Assembly: GCA_947044365.1 (NCBI GenBank)
Contig: OX345638.1
Location: 11,216,645-11,280,644, forward strand
From: Petrosia ficiformis
Taxonomy: Eukaryota > Porifera > Demospongiae > Haplosclerida > Petrosiidae
Reading direction: 5' to 3'
DNA length: 64,000 bases
Below, piece after piece: positions 62,337 through 64,000 of the stretch. The stretch's first letter is position 1. Each line of letters starts with the position of its first letter. Position numbers and translations under genes: made by a program. The notes under the pieces are model-generated. The model was not told where the DNA came from and ran no database searches. It was given only the letters and a program-made list of their open reading frames with translations.

Positions 62337-63812
62337 AATGTGGCATTCATTTTGAAGAGAATATCAATGTATGATAAATAAACACATTGGATGGATAGAT
62401 GATAAATTGATAGATAGTTAGATCAGTTATTGTTAATTCATTAGTTGTAGTCTATGATGTGTTTGATTATCCATTCATAAATAAATTAAGCCTTTACGAA
62501 AGGCAGAAACAAATTTAATAGTAACAGTCTCCCACACTGAATCACTTAAATACATATTAGATCATATTACAAGGTGTATCATGTTATACTATCAATATCA
62601 ACATTCTTTATTAACCACTAAACACACCACGAAACTGTTTAACCTAACAACCATCCCCACTTGTGGAAATTCAGCTAATGCTAATCTCATTGTAATTAGA
62701 ATCATATGTAAATACTTTTAACCACAATATTAAACTATCTGTTGTAACATCTGGAGTAGCAGAGGATATGTTTACATAATCATGGTTTGAACACCTCATA
62801 CCATGTCATGTTTGAATTTACCAATCAGATTTCTTTATATTAGGTCAACATATTCATATACATATGGTTACTAGGTGTTTATATACATCATGCTAGTGGA
62901 ATTTGGTATATACATCACATAATAAAGGTATGTTAAAAAATAGACTACTATTGAGTTGAATGCATGATTACCTATTATTGGGCTTACTATACAACAGCCA
63001 CAAGAATGATTGGAATGTCAAGCAATTTTCCCTACAGTAATATGGTTTACATTCCTTCGTTACAACATAGAGCAATTATATCTATACTATATGCATTCTT
63101 AGTACTATCATAATGGAATTTCCTGCTAAATATGTATGACACACTATAATATGGCTTGTTTCTTAGAGAAATACCATTGTGTGTGTGTTCGCAAAGGTTT
63201 CATGGATCTCTGATAATCACATCTAGCTGCTGATCTTATATATACAAAGATCTAATTTAACACGACAACTGAGACTGTAAAATCAGAATTCTTTAGCAAG
63301 CATAAACTTCAAGATCTATTGTTTACATATTGTATGTGTGCTTTAGTAATGTATGTGTATTTTAGAGTGTGTACAATTATGTGTGTTTAAACTAACACAT
63401 GGTACATGTACATAGCTACTACTAAAGGCAGATTCATACAAGATTAATGTAATGGAAGTGCCTATAACTTATGTATAATAATAATTGTAAAATTAGTGTT
63501 AAAATAATATCATGCATAAAATAAATTCTTGACATTAGCACTTAGAATGCATTAATTACCCTATATATATAATCTGCTTTAATGCCTAGAATGTTTGTGC
63601 GTGTGTGTGTGACAGGAGAAGGAATCTGTTGTGGTGTTTGTGCTTAGGAAAATTAAATTAATGAAACATAACATCAAAAAATAAACAATTGCTCGTAATT
63701 GAGCAGATTTGTTTGTAGATATTATTAAAAAAATCTACAATTATATACACGTAATCACTATGCTATGATTTGGAAAACATGAATCCATAATAAATAATTC
63801 TGTAACTACACC
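62337..63812. other. AT-rich intron or upstream sequence of filamin, nothing recognised
   Basis: The filamin CH1 beginning should lie upstream of 61574, but no CH-like exon is visible to the window end. A short GTGTGTGTGT run occurs at 63600. Confidence 0.55.
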
Positions 63813-64000
63813 ATTGACTCTAAACACATATACATTACACTGACTCTAAACACATATACATTACACTGACTCTAAAGCACACATACATTACACTGACTCT
63901 AAAGCACACATACATTACACTGACTCTAAAGCACACATACATTACACTGACTCTAAACACATATACATTACACTGACTCTAAAGCACACATACATTACAC
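63813..64000. repeat. 26-27-bp tandem repeat, about 7 copies, running off the window
   Basis: Units TGACTCTAAAGCACACATAC then ATTACAC, alternating with a 26-bp form having TAAACACATATAC. Confidence 0.95.

Overview
The window is nuclear DNA from an animal, most likely a non-bilaterian and probably a demosponge. I infer this from AT-rich sequence, many very short introns (about 50-100 nt), closely packed head-to-head and tail-to-tail genes, and clearly metazoan genes: TM9SF3, a PABIR/FAM122 protein, FBXO21, a DPP4-type peptidase and a three-calponin-homology filamin. The species cannot be fixed from the sequence. I worked out exon structures by hand from splice signals, reading phase and remembered family sequences, so boundaries may be off by a few bases.

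Layout. 1-10.1 kb: a block of segmental duplications and tandem arrays carrying two intact two-exon genes of one unrecognised family (minus strand, 1453-2646 and 5704-6951) and a truncated third copy (4235-4546). 10.5-18.3 kb: TM9SF3 (minus, 17 exons). 18.6-22.8 kb: a PABIR/FAM122-type PP2A-B55 regulator (plus, 7 exons). 23.0-31.1 kb: FBXO21 (minus, 14 exons). 31.3-42.6 kb: a membrane DPP4-type serine peptidase (plus, 28 exons). 42.7-44.2 kb: a small basic protein with an RSRC1-like C-terminus (minus, 7 exons). 44.4-46.5 kb: an unrecognised acidic-tailed protein (plus, 5 exons, two GC-AG introns). 47.2-50.2 kb: a shortened filamin duplicate with a decayed CH domain (minus). 54.0-61.6 kb: a large filamin with 23 Ig repeats, 5' end outside the window (minus).

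Three gene pairs are divergent and separated by only 137-297 bp (TM9SF3/PABIR, FBXO21/DPP4-like, RSRC1-like/unknown). All three gaps contain CACGCC-type motifs. The DPP4-like and RSRC1-like coding regions converge with 58 bp between stops.

Introns hold nearly all the repeats. TM9SF3, PABIR and FBXO21 introns are full of tetranucleotide microsatellites. Several minisatellites (40, 48, 54, 74, about 83 and about 117 bp units) occur, and at least two have units matching an end of a dispersed MITE-like element found elsewhere in the window. Small DNA transposon relics (pogo-like, piggyBac-like, foldback, nested MITE) also occur. I see no operon-like, CRISPR or bacterial system. The most unusual items are the unknown two-exon family, the MITE-seeded arrays, the decayed and re-amplified filamin copy, and the micro-exons and GC-AG introns.
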